NCBI GenBank assembly: GCA_013176395.1
Contig: JABMLP010000013.1
Coordinates: 1,426,001-1,490,000 of the forward strand
DNA: 64,000 nt
Reading direction: 5' to 3'
DNA from: Venturia oleaginea
Taxonomy: Eukaryota; Ascomycota; Dothideomycetes; Venturiales; Venturiaceae
Shown here in pieces: positions 14,429-25,669 of this stretch (position 1 is its first letter; each line of letters starts with the position of its first letter). The notes under the pieces are model-generated. The model was not told the origin of the DNA. It did no database searches and worked only from the letters and a program-made list of their open reading frames with translations. Position numbers and translations under genes: made by a program.

Positions 14429-16303
14429 ATGCCTTCAATCATTTATCTCGAAAGTTCCAATGAAGCCCGACCAGAGGAGATGGTCTCGACTCCCAGACCA
14501 TCGAATACCGGCTTCGATCCCCAGGACTTGACAAATGCGCCACCAATATTTCAGCTTCCTGACGAGATCTGGCTCTCCATTTTTTCCACGCCCTGCACCT
14601 TCGAATCCACCTACTTTCTCCGCGTCATCGAAAACACCTTGAGGAACCCAAATGTTACATCAAGCTGCATATTTCGCGCCGATATCTTTTACGACAGTAT
14701 CAATGACGTCAATGGAGCCTTCACGAAACATATGAAGCCGGAATTGAGGCCAAAGAAAGCCGAACTTGCCGGGTTTGGGCTTCAGAGAACAATCGTGAGG
14801 AATATGGTTCCCAGGAATCCGCAGCTGGATAGACCTCTTGTTCAGACCTGTCACATTTTTTGTCAAAAGAGCGAGCATGGGCAGATGGAGAAGCATGTTC
14901 TGCTCATGATTCCCCATGTTTCCACCCCTGATGAGATACCATTTTACCATCCATCCGTTCAATCGTTGGCTCTAGTCCACTCTTGGGACGAGATAAAGAG
15001 CATTGGTGAAATGTCTGTTCATTATCGCATGTTTCCAAGGATCGAGATGAATTTGGACAATAGACTGCTAAGGACCGCTTTGAATTACCTGAGAGTAATT
15101 CACAAACACGGTGCTGGACAACAGGCAGGCTACACTAAGCGCGTGCTCCACGATCAGATTGTCCCGCAATCGAAATTTCAAGATACATACACGAGGCTGA
15201 AAACAAAGTACGCAAAGATCTTGATCGGAGATTGGGTCGAGCAAACAGATCCCACGAAACACGTATTTGAAGATCTAGGAATCGCGGCATTTCTGATAGA
15301 ATTATGGGAGCAGATGTACGGACTCGTCAATTCCACGGGGAGAACCTCGAACCCGGAAGCATCAACAGGGAATAGTAACAAAAAGAACTTCCCGGGTTTC
15401 ATTGACATCGGTTGCGGGAACGGCGTCCTTGTCAACGTCTTAACCCAAGAAGGCTATTCAGGCTGGGGCTTTGACGCTCGCCGTCGAAAAACTTGGTCAA
15501 CATTTTCACCAACCGTTCAAGGAAAACTCAGAGAGCTAATACTCGTCCCACAAATTCTGCAAAATCATTTGTCTTCCGAAGCAGCAGAGGAAATGGCCGA
15601 TACGACCAAATACCACAACGGTGTTTTTCCAAGGGGAACATTCATCGTCTCAAACCACGCCGACGAGCTGACGACTTGGACACCCCTTCTCGCTTTCCAA
15701 AGCCAAAGTCCATTTATAGCAATACCATGCTGCTCTCATAGCCTCTCCGGAACCCGTACACGCTTCAACGACCGGGAAGCCGCTTTCGCAGATCCAGTAC
15801 TTTCAGTCCCAGAAACTGAGACGCTGAAGACCAGAAAGCCACCATCTGCTGCTAGAATCAAGGAGGACAAGCCTACTCCAGTATCATCATCGCCGACATC
15901 AGGTCTAGCTCCAACCTCTGGGCCAAACCCATACCCAAGTCCTTCAACCGGGTCTCTCGGCCCACCCCCAAACAACCAAAAACAGCCATCAGCATACCAA
16001 TCCTTAACCTACTACGTCGCCCGTCTAGCAACGGAACTCAATTTCCAACCAGAAAAAGAAATGTTGCGGATACCTAGCACACGAAACGCCGCGATAGTAG
16101 GTCGCTCGTGCCACGATGACGAAGGTGCAAAGGAAGAAGAGAAGAAGGGAGAAGGAGAGGATAAATTGACAGAGGAGAAGATTCAATCCATTGTAGAAAG
16201 AGAAGTAGGAGAGTTAGAATTTGTGGCCAGAAATTGGATGGAGAGGGCGAGGGTAATTACTGGGAATAGTAAAGGAGGAGTTAGTAGTGGTGACGCGCAT
16301 TGA
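14429..16303 (+). CDS. TRM44: tRNA (uracil-2'-O-)-methyltransferase Trm44, 624 aa
   Basis: AdoMet-dependent enzyme that methylates the 2'-O of U44 in tRNA(Ser). Single exon. The frame is open from 14405, but the first ATG is 14429 (MPSIIYLESS). The SAM-binding motif FIDIGCGNGVLVNVL is at about residues 324-338 and is preceded by the family block VFEDLGIAAFLIELW. After it come WGFDARRRKTW and the motif FIAIPCCSHSLSG. The segment of about residues 475-525 is a low-complexity Pro/Ser linker, which is a fungal addition. An acidic/Lys-rich tail follows. It converges on the AT-hook gene. Confidence 0.92.
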   Translation: MPSIIYLESSNEARPEEMVSTPRPSNTGFDPQDLTNAPPIFQLPDEIWLSIFSTPCTFESTYFLRVIENTLRNPNVTSSCIFRADIFYDSINDVNGAFTKHMKPELRPKKAELAGFGLQRTIVRNMVPRNPQLDRPLVQTCHIFCQKSEHGQMEKHVLLMIPHVSTPDEIPFYHPSVQSLALVHSWDEIKSIGEMSVHYRMFPRIEMNLDNRLLRTALNYLRVIHKHGAGQQAGYTKRVLHDQIVPQSKFQDTYTRLKTKYAKILIGDWVEQTDPTKHVFEDLGIAAFLIELWEQMYGLVNSTGRTSNPEASTGNSNKKNFPGFIDIGCGNGVLVNVLTQEGYSGWGFDARRRKTWSTFSPTVQGKLRELILVPQILQNHLSSEAAEEMADTTKYHNGVFPRGTFIVSNHADELTTWTPLLAFQSQSPFIAIPCCSHSLSGTRTRFNDREAAFADPVLSVPETETLKTRKPPSAARIKEDKPTPVSSSPTSGLAPTSGPNPYPSPSTGSLGPPPNNQKQPSAYQSLTYYVARLATELNFQPEKEMLRIPSTRNAAIVGRSCHDDEGAKEEEKKGEGEDKLTEEKIQSIVEREVGELEFVARNWMERARVITGNSKGGVSSGDAH

Positions 16304-16766
16304 CTTGAGGTTTGGAGGGTGACGGAAGCAAACATTCACCTAGCTTAAATCTCTAATACCATGATCGATGTGACATGATTGCAACGAACCTCTGGCAACT
16401 TCGAATGACAGTAATGTAGGGCTTCAACGTATGACGCAGAAATGATCAGACTTATCAGCGGCAAACAGATCTCGGAATCACAAATCGTGTGCCACAAACT
16501 GGGTCTTCTCTCCTTGGTCGGTCAGTCAATCATGCACAGAAGAATGCAGGTCAGGTACTGAAGTTTGAACTCAAGCCATGACCTTTCTCCCTATTCAATA
16601 GCCATCGTCAAGAACAGTACTCGACATACCAATGATGACAACAGCCCAAAATTCACAGAGAACCATAACATATCCAGAGCCTTTACTACACCCCAGCGAC
16701 CCAGATAAACAAACGCCAGCCATCCCAAAACATTTCGTCACTCAACACTCCGCGATAAACCACAAC
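16304..16766. other. Convergent 3' region
   Basis: 460 bp between the stops of TRM44 and the AT-hook gene. No feature seen. Confidence 0.4.
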
Positions 16767-18122
16767 CTACTCCTGCTTAACACCATCCAACGCAGCCTGA
16801 ATAGTCTGCATTCCCTGCTCCGCCATCTCCGCCATCTTCTGCACATCCTCCCCATCCGCATTTTCCACCGCCAAATCACGGATACTAGTAAAGTACGTGA
16901 GTGCCAACTCAAGACCGGACACATCAAGACTACCAGCATTATTCTTGGCCTGCGTATTCTTGCGAGGACGGCCGCGTGATTTGGGCTTAGCCGCAGCAAC
17001 TTCGACACCTTCTTCTTTGTTGTTATCGAGTGTCATCTGACCGATAGTAAGACTGGCGAGTTTCTGGTCTAGAGTCTCATTGTCGTTCTCGCTGGAGGAA
17101 AGTTCTTCACGTTTGATTTTCGGTGGTGGCTGGGGTTTCTTGGCTGGTTTTCGACCGCGCTTGGGTTTGAGGGGGGCTTCGGTCGCTAGATTTTGGAATC
17201 AGTACGTTGATTCCAAACATAAGTCATATACGGGAGTTACGGCGTGGGACTTGAAAAACGTACCTTCCTCAACCATCATATCGTCATTGAGAACCTTCTT
17301 GACAGGGCGACCACGCTTCTTGACAGGCTGAACTGGTTCTTGAACCTGTTCCTGCTCAACTTCTGACACCAGCTCTTCAGTCTTGATCTCGACAGGCTCC
17401 TCCTCAGCATCGACTGAAATTTGACTTTGACTCAGCACAGCGTGACCGCGCGTCTTTCGAATGGTTTGAGGTTTCTTGGCTGCGGCTTTGGGTTTGGCTG
17501 TGACCCTAGGCGCCTCATCTTCGTCCATATCCGCGTCCTCTACCTGAACCGATAGAGCCATTAAGGGCTGCGGTGATTCAGATTCAGCGCGTAGCTGGGC
17601 GCGTGTCTTCCGTGTAGTTGCAGGTGTCTTGAGCGCGGCTTTAGCCTTGACCGTAGCCTTGGGCGCCTCGTCTTCGTCCATCTCCAAGTCTTCTGTCTCT
17701 TCCGTCACTGCTGTCACGGTCTCCCGTGCGTTAGACTGAGGGCGTGTTGGAAGAGATGGCATTGCAGGTGTCGGAGCGCGTGCCTTTCGGGTCTTGGCCT
17801 GTGTAGGTGTTTCCGGAGGCGGCAGCGCGTTGCCTTTGGCTGGTGAATACTGGGGATCGTTTGGGATGCTTACCAGTCCCTTGAAGTTTGGTTGCTCTAG
17901 TGCGTCTGACACTGGAGTTGGAGGTGGGGGCATGGACTTGGTCGTTCCTCTACCCTTGCCCTTGGCCTTGAGCACAGGCAGGGCGATGGGCTTTTCGGAT
18001 TCGCTCATTTGTTCATCGTCTGCTTGTGGTGATTGAGTTGCCTTTGCAGCGGCACCACAGGCGGGATTACGTTGAAGTGGAGTTTCTACCTGTGCTTTGG
18101 GACCTCCGTTTAGTCTAGCCAT
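16767..18122 (-). CDS. AT-hook DNA-binding protein, 425 aa
   Basis: Two exons, 18122-17264 and 17185-16767, with a 78-nt intron (17186-17263). The protein is almost wholly disordered and low in hydrophobics. It has three AT-hook cores: KKRGRPVKK near the end of exon 1, PKRGRKPAKK at the start of exon 2, and KSRGRPRKN further on. AT-hooks bind the minor groove of AT-rich DNA, so a chromatin role is likely. Two internal segments repeat with the pattern DEDEAP followed by a TRKTRAQ-like or IRKTRG sequence. The last 60 residues are more ordered (LELALTYFTSIRDLA) and may form a helical interaction module. I do not recognise an orthologue with known function. Confidence 0.8.
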
Positions 18123-18416
18123 CCTCGAATTATTGCAGGCAGTGGTTGGGCTAATTATTCTGAGTTCTCGATTTCAAGGTCGAGATATAAATCGGAGGTC
18201 AAGTAAAGAATCCGGAGGTGATTTTATAGCCCGAGAATCCAGCTGTTTACCTCAGCGACGGATAGTTGCGTGACACAAATAATGACCTTTTCCAGTGTTA
18301 TGTCGTCTAGTCAGTTTTCTTAACCCCAAGCAACGTCTCAAAGAAATTATATGAACAAACCATGAGTAGAAAGGATTATATAGTATACATTATGGACTAA
18401 AAGGTTCTTTGATGGA

Positions 18417-21400
18417 TCAGCCACAAAGCGCCCACAATCCACCTCCCAAACCCAAAGATATCAACAGATGAAAAGCCATATTCCAGGCTATGGCAAACAA
18501 ATACTTCGGACTGAACACTGTCCAAATGAACAAGTGCGTCCTTAACACTGTACATGCCACCATGACAGCGAGAAGACTTGCTGACATGAAGAGTGTAAGT
18601 AGTGCGACATGGTCAGTGAATAGCGATAGCTTTTTGGGTGCCTCTACAGCCTGTTGTTGAGGCTTTATTGGAAGTAAATTATCAAACTCTTGCTTTATCC
18701 AGTCTCTGTTATTTTTCTTCTCTAGCGTTTCCTTCTCTTCGAGTGGTGAGGCTGTGTCGACAAGCATCTTGATAGCAGTGATACTCCACCATACTGGTCC
18801 TGCCCAGTTACTGAGAAAGGTTAGAATACCAACACCGACAACGTTAAATCCGGAAATGCCATTGTAAGCATTTGATAGATCGATCGATGAAATCGCATTG
18901 CTGTTCCCAAGAGCGAAAAAGGATGATTGACCGAGGAGGAGGGTGGATATGGTGATTTGAATTGGTGTGAGGCTAAGCCTTTTGTAGAAGTGGTCTTGAA
19001 GGATGAAGGCAATGTATAGCGGAATGTTGGTAGCGCGCGTCTGGGTCATCAGGAAGAGAGTTAGGAGGGTCTGGATGGTCGAGATCAGATCTGAGATAAG
19101 TTAGTATTGTACATGAGAACTGTCCTGTTCATATCTACCTCTTCTCGTTATCCGCTCCTCCCTTGAATACGCAAAGCGACTGCAGAGAGCCCAAAGAATC
19201 TCCGAACCGATCGTCAAGAAAATCAAGCGCGCACTGCCAACCAAAGGTATTTGCTCCAGAGAGGAAACAGCACCTGGGCCAAGCCATGATAACAGTTCCG
19301 GCGCATCTCTTGCCGTGAACCCGAGTTTGAAAGCAAACGCAGGTATGCATAACATCAATGCGCAGCCGGTGCCGATTGTCACACCAGCCTTGAGATGGTA
19401 AGAGACCTGATTTCCTATTCGGTATAGAAGAGTCGAATACGTAGCTGTGATCAGGGTCCATAATATGAGAGGGTGTGGCATCATCACATCATGGATGATG
19501 TCCGGCGCTCCAGCAAATTTCTGTCCAGTCTGGTTCCATCGTTGGGTTATTCGATGACACAAGAGAATCCCAACGGCGTACATGTACAGCTTCTGAGATC
19601 TAGGTCGACTGTTAGAACTTGTGTGAATTTTGTGAAGATAGCTTTTCCACATACTTTCTCAGTGCCAAGTAGGCGATCCATCCCCCAGTGATCCAATACC
19701 AGAAATGCTGCTCTTCTTCGACATAACTGCTGGCGAACATCATTGTTCCGTACAAAACGGTGATGAGTAAGAAAAATAGATTGTCTATCTGCATGCATGT
19801 CGATTCGGTCGAAATAACAACGAATGCAATAATGACTGACAAAGTGACCAGTACAATGCCGAAAACAAGACATGAGACATCGTAGTTACTAGCCGTACTG
19901 CTCATAATATCCTGTGCACGTCGAGTGAACTATGTGATCCGTTAGCTTTACTACATCGTCTGGCATTGCTATACCTACATCTGTCAATGGTGTAAGATCT
20001 TCATCAGTCGTGCTGCTGTCATCGGTCTTTTGCGAATCGCGAGGGAGGAATGGGGTCGCCCTTTGCCAAAGACAACCCAGTTGAGCCCCTGTAGAGCCTG
20101 CACTTTGGCAGTCTGTTCCGTCAAAGTTGTTCAAAACGTCATTGGAAAATGTTGCTTCCACGATTTTCCAGATCTGCAAGGCGTTACCAAGCATTACATT
20201 TCTTCGGTCCAAAGCTGCAATCAAAATTAGATCTCGAGACGCAACAAAGTTTATTTCAAAACGTACTACTTTTCCAAAGCGGCAGGAAGTCAACAATGAA
20301 AACACCTAGGTTGTTTTGTGGGATTGGAAACCCAAGTAGACCGGCAAGCGTCGGTGCAATATCTGATTGTTCAACCATGTTGTAATATTCATAATCCTGC
20401 CTTGGCAGCGTCGGAGACTGGAGTCCAGAGGAAAGTGATTTCAGCTTCGGAGACAGGAACACCAACGCTGGCGAAGTCTCTCCAGGAGCAGATCCACCAT
20501 GATTGCCACCGTCATTCATTCCGTGATCACCGCACATGACAAGGAGGGTGTTGTTCAAATGGTCGAACCTCTCCATTGCATTGTAGATTTCTTCGACAAT
20601 TCCATCCATTTCTTGTTGCTTTGGAACCATGTTCGGGCTGGAGTATGGTCAGCAAGGTATCCCATGAGCAAAATTGAATATAGGCCTCAACCTGAAGACT
20701 CGCTTTGAGAGCGATGCGCGTAAAGGTGAATTGGATTTGTTTATTCTGCCTACAGCACTCGTACGACTTACCTGAGTGGACCGGCCTTGTGACCAATGTG
20801 ATCAAGACCTAGATAATGCAGAATCATGGCATCCCAATCATCCGCTCGCAATTCGTGAGGCACATGGCGCGTAACATTGTTGTCAACTTCAGTAAAATCC
20901 TGTTACCTCTATTCAGCACTATGACACTATGGCACTATCTACATGAAAATCGGTGTCACTGACCGAAACGAAGAAACTCGACGTGCCATCTGCCCTTAGA
21001 AATGTATCCGGAAACAGCTTGAGCCATGTGTCGTCACCATACATGACCAGCTTTCCGTTGTTCTTATTTCTGATCTGCGCAAGCCATGTATCCTGATTCG
21101 CGAGGGAGGAAGAGGTATCGGATTCGGCAAAGTTTAAAATTACATCGAGGAAGGAAGGTATAGAGCCGGTGGTGATAGCCTTCACCCTCGGCATGGTAAT
21201 AGTGGGAGAGGTGGCATGGGCAGTGAACGGTAGAGCTGCACCCGACCGTATCAGACTGTGAGTGTCAGTAGATTGACGAGCAAAGTGGCTGGGCTTGGTT
21301 TCCGGTACGCTCTCTCGGGCACATCATATCCAGGATGGCATCAGCGGATGCACCGCATGTGGGCAACATATTGATATAGGACTGGATCCACTTGCCTTTG

Positions 21401-21640
21401 AGTAAACTTAAACCCCGAGCTTGCGGCGTATACAAAGTCGCTTCGCAGTGCATCGACAACCATGAAGATGACCTTATCGAAATGAGACTCTGGAGAATCT
21501 CCGTATTCAGACAACTCATATTGTCCTAAGCCGGGAACGAAGGGCTTGTATGGGAAGAAACCCTTGGCGAAAGTAAGTACAGCCACGGGGATGAGAATGT
21601 TTGCTGCCGTCAACAGACAACTGCGCGTGGTCGAGCGCAT
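18417..21640 (-). CDS. LAS21: GPI ethanolamine phosphate transferase 2, 892 aa
   Basis: ER membrane enzyme (Las21/Gpi7) that adds ethanolamine phosphate to the second mannose of the GPI anchor. Eight exons: 21640-21396, 21255-20964, 20899-20772, 20637-20270, 20214-19979, 19929-19655, 19599-19139 and 19090-18417. Every junction keeps frame. Intron 1 is of the GC-AG type. The N-terminus is a signal-anchor followed by FAKGFFPYKPFVPG. The alkaline-phosphatase-like luminal domain carries VVDALRSDFVY, PRVKAITTG, GLDHIGHKAGPLS and MCGDHGMNDGGNHGG, which hold the metal and nucleophile residues. Exons 5-8 encode the many membrane helices and the conserved block MTQTRATNIPLY. The chosen ATG (21640) starts just before the signal-anchor; an ATG at 21709 is in the same frame. 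Confidence 0.94.
21256..21395 (-). other. GC-AG intron of LAS21
   Basis: On the minus strand the exon ends ...TTTACTCAAAG and the intron begins gcaagt. The acceptor is CTCACAG. Joining gives FTQSLIRSGAALPF, which fits the conserved family block, while the nearby GT does not. GC-AG introns are a known minor class of U2 introns. Confidence 0.8.
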
Positions 21641-22199
21641 CCCGGGTTTGTGTTTAGGACGGGCAAGACTCGTCAGTCGAGGCGCACTGTCTCTGTGATG
21701 TCTTACCACGGCGCGTAGGTCTATATCTCTCGAGGGATGCTGGAAGAAGGGCGTTCACTTGGCCCATTACTAGGGTGTATAAATGAACTGGCAGCAGTCG
21801 GTCGGTGATTATGGGGGGTTCTATGTAGATACTCCCGAGATTAAGTCTGGTCGATTCAGGGGCAGGCAGGGGCAGGGGCCTGGTATATTCAAAGGTCGGC
21901 GCCTCCAATCCCGAGGAGCACTTAATCTCAATTCCGCACCACTTCATCTCAGACCAGACGCGGGCGAACTATTTTGATTGATTCCAGCTACCTAACACAG
22001 AAGAGCCGATCTGCCTCTCGCGAGATTGACAAGCATTTTATATTAATCCGGCCCAATCCACACTGGACAGTTTGAACATCTAACCATCTGCCAAAGTCTT
22101 CACGAAAGTCGCCTACTCCCCTGGACAATCAATGTACTAAGAGCACGTTAGCATGGCCCCTGAGATCAGAGGTGGAACACACGCAGCACACGAAATTCC
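21641..22199. other. Intergenic region
   Basis: Upstream of LAS21 and downstream of the small secreted protein gene. A G-rich run (ggggcagg repeats) lies near 21858-21880. No gene seen. Confidence 0.4.
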
Positions 22200-22565
22200 T
22201 CAGTTCAGCTTCTGAGGCTGAACAGTATCTGTAGCATTCTCGTTAGGCTTGACTACCGAAACAAACCCACTTCTATAGTATTCTGTTAGCCTAGAAATCC
22301 CTACATTAGAGTATTACTATCGGGCCCTATAATTATCATATTGGATCTGTTACCAAGAAACGGATAGTTACACGACCTGAATGTATTTGGTGTAACATAC
22401 GATCGTTTTTCTTCCTTCATTATAACAGGTGCCGCATATCTGCCTAGAGGCTGGAGACTGAGAGACTAGTTCGGCATTATCGTTGGGAGGCTTCATAAGA
22501 GCAGATCCAGCAACTTGCTGAACAGCGGTAAGGACGACTGTTGTAAGGCAAAATTGGGAGAACAT
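22200..22565 (-). CDS. Small secreted cysteine-containing protein, 88 aa
   Basis: Two exons, 22565-22372 and 22272-22200, with a 99-nt intron (donor GTAACT, branch GCTAAC, acceptor ATAG); the joined frame is 89 codons. The N-terminus looks like a signal peptide (MFSQFCLTTVVLTAVQQVAG) cleaved near ALA-type residues at about 20-23. The mature part is about 65 residues. It has three cysteines close together (ICGTCYNEGRKTIVCY), an NAT glycosylation site near the C-terminus and no known domain. Size and composition fit the class of small secreted fungal proteins that includes effector candidates, but nothing in the sequence proves a host role. Without the splice the frame ends at residue 65. Confidence 0.6.
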
Positions 22566-23378
22566 ATTTGGGATTGATATTTGGCGCTGAAGAGAAGAGA
22601 GATCGTTTGGGTATATTTAAAGACTGAATTTTCGACTTTGAATACTACAATAGTATCTGGGGGAAACATTCTTGCCTCTGGCACAATTTCGATAAACTAA
22701 GACTCACGGGATTTTTAGGAGTTTTGTAAGATTCTAATTAAGTATGGAGATTTATATCACGAGACAGTGAGCTCCTGGTGCCGTATACGCGACGGCATTG
22801 TGACTCGGAAAATCTGTGCATATAGCTTCAAAACTGACTGCAAAGCTGACTGCAAAACTGACTCCAAAACTAACTCCGAAAGTGGCCTCGAATGGGCTTG
22901 AAAGTGGTGACGTCTACGAGAATTAATACAACAAGAATTCGCTGAATAAGCAGGTATGGTGGCTTCATCTAGATTAATGTTTGACCTCTGCACTGGCCTT
23001 GGCTGGGATTACAACGAACGTTTAATAACCCAGATACCATAGTAGTACTGTGTACAACTCTGTCTGTGCGAATAACCCCTGTCATGCCGTATCTCATATG
23101 CACGCGAGGCACACTAACGTCGACGCTTAGGCACTTTATGAATGCCGAAGGCATTCACCCACACGCAGCCCTTCCGCCTGTTCACTCCTCATACATGAGT
23201 GCGGCCTTCGCGCTCCTCACAGCCCACCGCTGAGGTTGGTCTGGAGTCATCCTTCCATGGGAAAGAGTAACCTTCACCCTTTTGTCATTCGTTACCATTG
23301 CTGAATCTCGTGCACATTCGTTTACACTGTATTCTTTTTATCCTTCCAGCTGTGGCCGCCGCAGCAACATCCTTCGAA
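22566..23378. other. Intergenic region with short tandem repeat
   Basis: 813 bp upstream of both the small secreted protein gene (minus) and the S28 peptidase gene (plus), so a divergent promoter region. It contains the 12-bp repeat at 22829-22876 and no gene. Confidence 0.45.
22829..22876. repeat. 12-bp tandem repeat, 4 copies
   Basis: Four imperfect copies of caaaactgactg/c in a row, in AT-rich intergenic DNA. Confidence 0.85.
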
Positions 23379-25347
23379 ATGCCCTCATTTCCTAGGGCCC
23401 AACTTTTCATCCTATTGCTAGTTACAGCCTTTCTCTCAGTCCATGTCACCGCTTTGTCTGGGGCTAGATTGCGACGCAATGACATGATGGCCAGTATGGG
23501 TCTTTTACCAGATGGTACGGCAATGGACGATACGATAATGGAGGAAGATTGGTGGGAGCAGAGCAGCAGGCGGAAATGGAGGCAAGCACCCAACAGCACG
23601 TTGGAACCGATCCAGACCGAGTACGTGGAACTGCCAATTGATCACTTCGGCGATGGCCAGGGCACATTCAAGAACCGGTTCTGGGTAGCTGAGAGCGGGT
23701 ACAAACCTGGAGGACCTGTTTTCGTGTATGATGTGGGCGAGGCAAATGCTTCTACGGGTGGAGTTCATCTCCAGCGCTTAAGAAACAGCACCTCGTTCTT
23801 CAAGCAACTTGTGGACCACTTCGGAGGCATCGGAATTGTATGGGAACATCGCTTCTATGGAAATTCGTCTCCTTACAACATATCGCTCAAGACCCCCGCT
23901 AAGGCATTTGAGTTCCTGACAACTGAGCAAGCGTTGGCCGATGTTCCGACTTTCGCCTGGGGATTCAAGAGGAAGAATCTTCAAAACATTAATTTGACGC
24001 CCAGTGGTACTCCCTGGGTCTTCGTTGGTGGCAGTTACCCTGGCATGCGTGCTGCCTTCTTAAGAAGATATTACCCAGGCACCATTTTCGCGTCATGGGC
24101 TTCTTCAGCGCCCGTTCAGGCCGCAATTGACATGTCATTCTACTTCGAGCCTATCTGGCAAGGAATGCGAGCAGAAGGCTGGACGAATTGTACAAACGAT
24201 ATCAGGGCTGCCGTACTCGAGATGGACAAGATTATGGCAATTCCAACAAGGTCGGCACTCTTGAAGGAGGGATTTCTTGGGAGAACGGCAGGGAACAACT
24301 CCAATGCTGGATTTGCCGATGCGTTGTCGACCATCTTCTTTCTTTGGCAGTCTTACGGCGTTGACGGAGGACCGCAAGGTCTGCGATCGTTCTGTAATTG
24401 GATTTCCAAGGACCCAAAAACGAACACAACAGCGCCAGAATCAGGTTGGGCAGCAGTAAAAGGCGCAAACTTTACCATCAATCGCTGGGCGAGCTGGCCT
24501 GCTTTTGCTGCCACCGTGAACGAAAATCTTTTCACAAAATGCGAGGGTAATCGCATGATCAATGTCACCAAATTTCCAGATTGCAACCTTGAGGAGAGAT
24601 TCCCAGACCCGCCAGCAATTTCATGGTCATGGCAATACTGTACCCAATGGGGCTTCTTCCAAAGCGTCAATCTCGGTCCCCACCAACTGATCAGCAAATA
24701 CAACTCTTTGCAGCACCAGGCCGACATTTGTCACCGCCAATTTCCTGATGGCCGGAAGAGTGGTCTACTACCAGCATGGCCGGATGTGGACACGACCAAT
24801 GAGGTCTTTGGAGGCTTGGAGCATTCGACCGTCGAACACGTTGTGGACGGGCGGGGAGTGGGATCCATGGAGGACTCTTAGCCCGCTGTCTCGGGAAAAG
24901 TTTTCGCCGAGATACGAGCTTTCTCGGGAGATACCAGACTGTGGACGTCCTTTCAAGGTGGAAAAGGAGCTCTTCGCAGATCTAATTCCAGATGGAGTGC
25001 ACGCTTATGATTTTAGAACAACCTTCAATGCCAGCAAACCGACCAGAGATTTGTTTGTGGCGGCCTTGGAGAAATGGTTGAAGTGTTGGCGACCACCACG
25101 TCTTGGCAACGGAACGGGCCCTATCGATGGAGGCGGCACTTGGGGTTTGGGACATTTTGATCCTCAGACTGGAAAGACAGGGGAACTACCAGGTCCAGAT
25201 GAGGAGGAGGGAGTGCTAGAGAAGAAGAGAAAGGGCAGGAAACAGTTTGTCGACGTGGAGGAGCCCTCGATACCGTCGTCACCGGTCAATTTATATCGTG
25301 CAAGACCTATACGGAGGACGGTGCTGAGGACTGTACCACTTCCATAG
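23379..25347 (+). pseudogene. Serine peptidase family S28 (prolyl peptidase-like), frameshifted
   Basis: Secreted Pro-Xaa-type serine peptidase. The ATG at 23379 begins a signal peptide (MPSFPRAQLFILLLVTAFLS); the frame upstream of it uses no ATG. The family blocks are present: WEHRFYGNSSPY, the nucleophile motif VGGSYPGMRAAFLRRYYPG (Ser about 219), SSAPVQAAIDMSFYF and many N-glycosylation sites. The first frame runs to a stop at 24881. The family sequence continues in the +1 frame from about 24817 (NTLWTGGEWDPW, catalytic Asp; GVHAYDF, catalytic His) to 25347. One extra T in GGC-T-TGG at about 24815-24817 explains this. Read across, the protein would be about 655 aa. The first frame alone lacks Asp and His and should be inactive. 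It is either a recent pseudogene or a sequence error. Confidence 0.85.
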
Positions 25348-25669
25348 GTTCACCTTGCACCCGTAGGTGTTTTGTTGCCGTGGAGAGTAATACTTTCGGT
25401 TCGATGACACCCTGTACGTAATGAATAGCATTGCATAGCGTTGCGAAGGTATGGAAACAATCAATTACCAAAGTAGTTGGACTCACTGCATGTCGGAACG
25501 ACTCTCGCCATCACGTGGGGACGGGATAAGAAGCACATCGAATTACCCAACGCGGAAGGTAAGTTCAATGTACCTCAACACCACCATACAGAAAACTCAG
25601 CCTCCCCTCATCCACAGATGTTTCACTGCGTTCAAACGCCATAACCGTCCCGTTCAGGAATCACACACT
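25348..25669. other. Intergenic region
   Basis: About 320 bp between the two frameshifted genes. A strong-looking donor (GTAAGT at 25560) has no matching exon that I can support. Confidence 0.3.
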
